Source: an uncultured Collinsella sp. (GTDB taxonomy: Bacteria; Actinomycetota; Coriobacteriia; Coriobacteriales; Coriobacteriaceae). From it: 32,339 nucleotides of DNA. Position numbers and translations under genes: made by a program. Positions 31,037 through 32,339 of this stretch are shown in pieces; the stretch's first letter is position 1; every line of letters starts with the position of its first letter. The DNA is taken from assembly GCA_959602645.1 (NCBI GenBank), contig CAUGTZ010000028.1, forward strand, positions 1 through 32,339, given 5' to 3'. The notes beneath the pieces are model-generated. The model was not told the origin of the DNA. It made no database searches and saw only the letters and a program-made list of their open reading frames with translations.

Positions 31037-31468
31037 TTAGTCGATGGAGATCTTCGTAACGTTCTTCTTCTCGACGATCTTGGGAACCGTAACGGTCAGG
31101 ATGCCGTCAGCGTACTTAGCCGAGAGGCCCTCGCTCGATGCGTCCTTAAGATACACGCCACGGGTCGCGCTGTACGAGCTGAACTCCTTCTGCAGGAAGT
31201 TCTTGCCCTCGTTCTCCTCGTCTTCCTCGACATTCACGCTAATGGACAGACGGCCCTCGTTAAGCTCGACATCGATATCGTCCTTGGCGACGCCGGTCAG
31301 ATAAGCCTTGACCTCATAGCCATCGCCCTTATCCTCAACGTCAACGGGGAACGCCTTAGAGGCAATCGAGTTGTTTGCAAGGTCGGTCATATCATCAAAC
31401 AGATCGAACAGCGAGCTAGCAGAAGGACGAACGCCAAAAACCGAACGATAAGGAACCATGCTTGCCAT
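31037..31468 (-). CDS. Hsp20/alpha-crystallin small heat-shock protein
   Basis: A 143-residue small heat-shock protein. The alpha-crystallin domain spans about 40-140, including VKAYLTGVAKDDIDVELNEGRLSISVNV and the conserved ADGILTVTVPK near the C-terminus, followed by a short tail. It holds unfolding proteins for refolding by ATP-dependent chaperones. ATG 31468 follows AAGGAG at good spacing. The gene is monocistronic; CTTATATAT direct repeats about 65 nt upstream are the best candidate control sites. No CIRCE or HAIR motif is present. Confidence 0.95.
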   Translation of the reverse strand: MASMVPYRSVFGVRPSASSLFDLFDDMTDLANNSIASKAFPVDVEDKGDGYEVKAYLTGVAKDDIDVELNEGRLSISVNVEEDEENEGKNFLQKEFSSYSATRGVYLKDASSEGLSAKYADGILTVTVPKIVEKKNVTKISID

Positions 31469-31531
31469 GTTTACCACTCCTTTTAGGACTGCCGAGCCAT
31501 CTTCTAGGTGACTGGGACTTCTTTTGACGCT

Positions 31532-31561
31532 CTTATATATGCCCACACAGTGCTTATATAT
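31532..31561. promoter_or_regulatory. CTTATATAT direct repeats upstream of hsp20
   Basis: CTTATATAT occurs at 31532-31540 and 31553-31561, 21 nt apart or two helical turns. Sequence on both sides is AT-rich. Read on the minus strand they lie 64-93 nt before the hsp20 start and could be an operator pair or promoter core. Confidence 0.4.
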
Positions 31562-31744
31562 ACATTGACTATAAAGTTTTTTGAGTCCAGTACTATAAGC
31601 ATATCTAAGTGTATATGACTCAGGTTTTAGTAAGGTTAAGGTTCTTTGAACCAGAGCTTAAATAACGAGTATGTTCGCAGCTACAAATAACAAGGGGCTT
31701 ACAATGAGCGCGTACACGTTGTTGGTAACGAGCTAAAGGGCATC

Positions 31745-32212
31745 ATGGACGACCAAAACCAGAACAAAATGTTTATACCGACGCAGGGGGAAGATACTTC
31801 CACGCAGCCGCCGCGGTTCCATCGCCCCCACATCTCGCAAGAGCCCATTAATGATCCGGAGCCCGAGTATGTGACGAGAAATCGATATCAAACACTCGAG
31901 AATGCCCAAACGGGACGTAAACATATGGGCGTCGCCTCGGGAGACCCTGTATATCTGAAAGACGCACCATTATCTAAAAACAGCGCAGCTAGTGATGAGC
32001 CACTGAAAGCATCCGCCGCTCATCAACAAAGAGGTCCTCGACCAAAGCAAACCTTGACGCATTCGGCTCGCTATCTCGAAACGCCAAAACAGGGAAAATC
32101 AATCTTCGTTTCGACAAGTAAACGACGCAAGCAACATCGACTGACAATCCTGCTTTTGATCATTGTGGCCATAGCAGTTGCCCTTGTTATTCGTTTTATT
32201 TTCTTTAAATAA
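31745..32212 (+). CDS. Predicted tail-anchored membrane protein of unknown function
   Basis: A 155-residue protein I do not recognise. Residues 1-125 are polar and appear disordered, rich in Gln, Pro, Arg and Ser, without repeats. A single transmembrane helix at about 131-151 (RLTILLLIIVAIAVALVIRF) sits near the C-terminus after KRRKQH. By the positive-inside rule the large N-terminal part should face the cytoplasm. ATG 31745 follows AAAGGG. It diverges from hsp20 across a 276-nt AT-rich gap. The layout suggests a scaffold or regulator held on the membrane, but nothing shows a partner. Confidence 0.75.
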   Translation: MDDQNQNKMFIPTQGEDTSTQPPRFHRPHISQEPINDPEPEYVTRNRYQTLENAQTGRKHMGVASGDPVYLKDAPLSKNSAASDEPLKASAAHQQRGPRPKQTLTHSARYLETPKQGKSIFVSTSKRRKQHRLTILLLIIVAIAVALVIRFIFFK

Positions 32213-32279
32213 AAGCTCAATACCAAAAACGATAAGATCGTCTAGTGTAATTGAGTCATTTACGACCCATAACGCAAAA

Positions 32280-32307
32280 AAGGAGGAGGCCGCGAGGCCT
32301 CCCCCTT
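32280..32307. terminator. Terminator, likely shared with a gene beyond the window
   Basis: AAGGAGGAGGCC (32280-32291) pairs with GGCCTCCCCCTT (32296-32307) except for one base. A run of As to the left gives a T-run on the minus strand, so it probably ends a minus-strand gene lying to the right as well as the small plus-strand gene. Confidence 0.75.
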
Positions 32308-32339
32308 CTTCAATCTCGATGACGGCTCGGTGCCGTCCA

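Noticed and set aside
31581..31622. HspR (HAIR) or CIRCE site for hsp20
   Set aside because: TTGAGTC and GACTCA are present but about 29 nt apart instead of 7, and no CIRCE inverted repeat is visible.

Overview
The window is a GC-rich bacterial chromosome segment with dense, mostly intact operons. Gene content and style fit a gut Coriobacteriia such as Collinsella: a tilS-hpt-ftsH block, PTS sugar uptake with LacI regulators, a LarE-like protein, a Tat/lipoprotein ABC uptake system, and hairpin repeats built around GGGACA/TGTCCC. The genus is inferred from overall resemblance, not from a marker gene. I saw no rRNA, tRNA, CRISPR array, integrase or transposase gene.

Left part (1-7.9 kb) is the accessory-looking region. 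It holds a nested palindromic cluster (34-280), a LacI regulator, an AAA/DUF4143 ATPase behind an AT-rich leader, two about 84 % identical HAD phosphatase/phosphomutase paralogues that share a 27-nt upstream element, a LarE-like sulfur transferase, and an AlbA_2/HATPase regulator preceded by seven copies of a TCTCTCTAA-type site. Four copies of a 50-nt hairpin repeat (298, 4995, 7005, 7838) occur only here.

The middle (7.9-15.4 kb) is a minus-strand sugar operon: PTS EIIBC, a GatZ/KbaZ-family protein, a small transaldolase, a split transketolase (two genes) and a distant PTS EIIA, with a divergent LacI regulator. No GatY/KbaY aldolase partner and no 1-phosphofructokinase are present. This suggests GatZ acts alone, perhaps as a ketose-phosphate 4-epimerase, and that the imported sugar is not ordinary fructose. 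Long GC hairpins sit in every intercistronic gap except the two tightly spaced ones.

The right part (15.5-32.3 kb) holds a secreted or anchored DNA-entry-type nuclease, an EF-G paralogue with eroded GTPase motifs, a polar amino-acid ABC transporter with a long palindrome between the binding-protein and permease genes, an RlmD/TrmA-type rRNA methyltransferase with a Lys-rich extension, a PHP phosphoesterase, a class I aminotransferase, tilS-hpt-ftsH, a YycJ-like metallo-beta-lactamase protein, an Hsp20 chaperone, and a small tail-anchored protein of unknown function.

The most interesting leads are the PTS/GatZ/transaldolase/transketolase operon, the helically phased operator array of the AlbA_2 regulator, the degenerate EF-G paralogue, the HAD pair diverging in the cap domain, and the families of hairpin repeats without a resident transposase.
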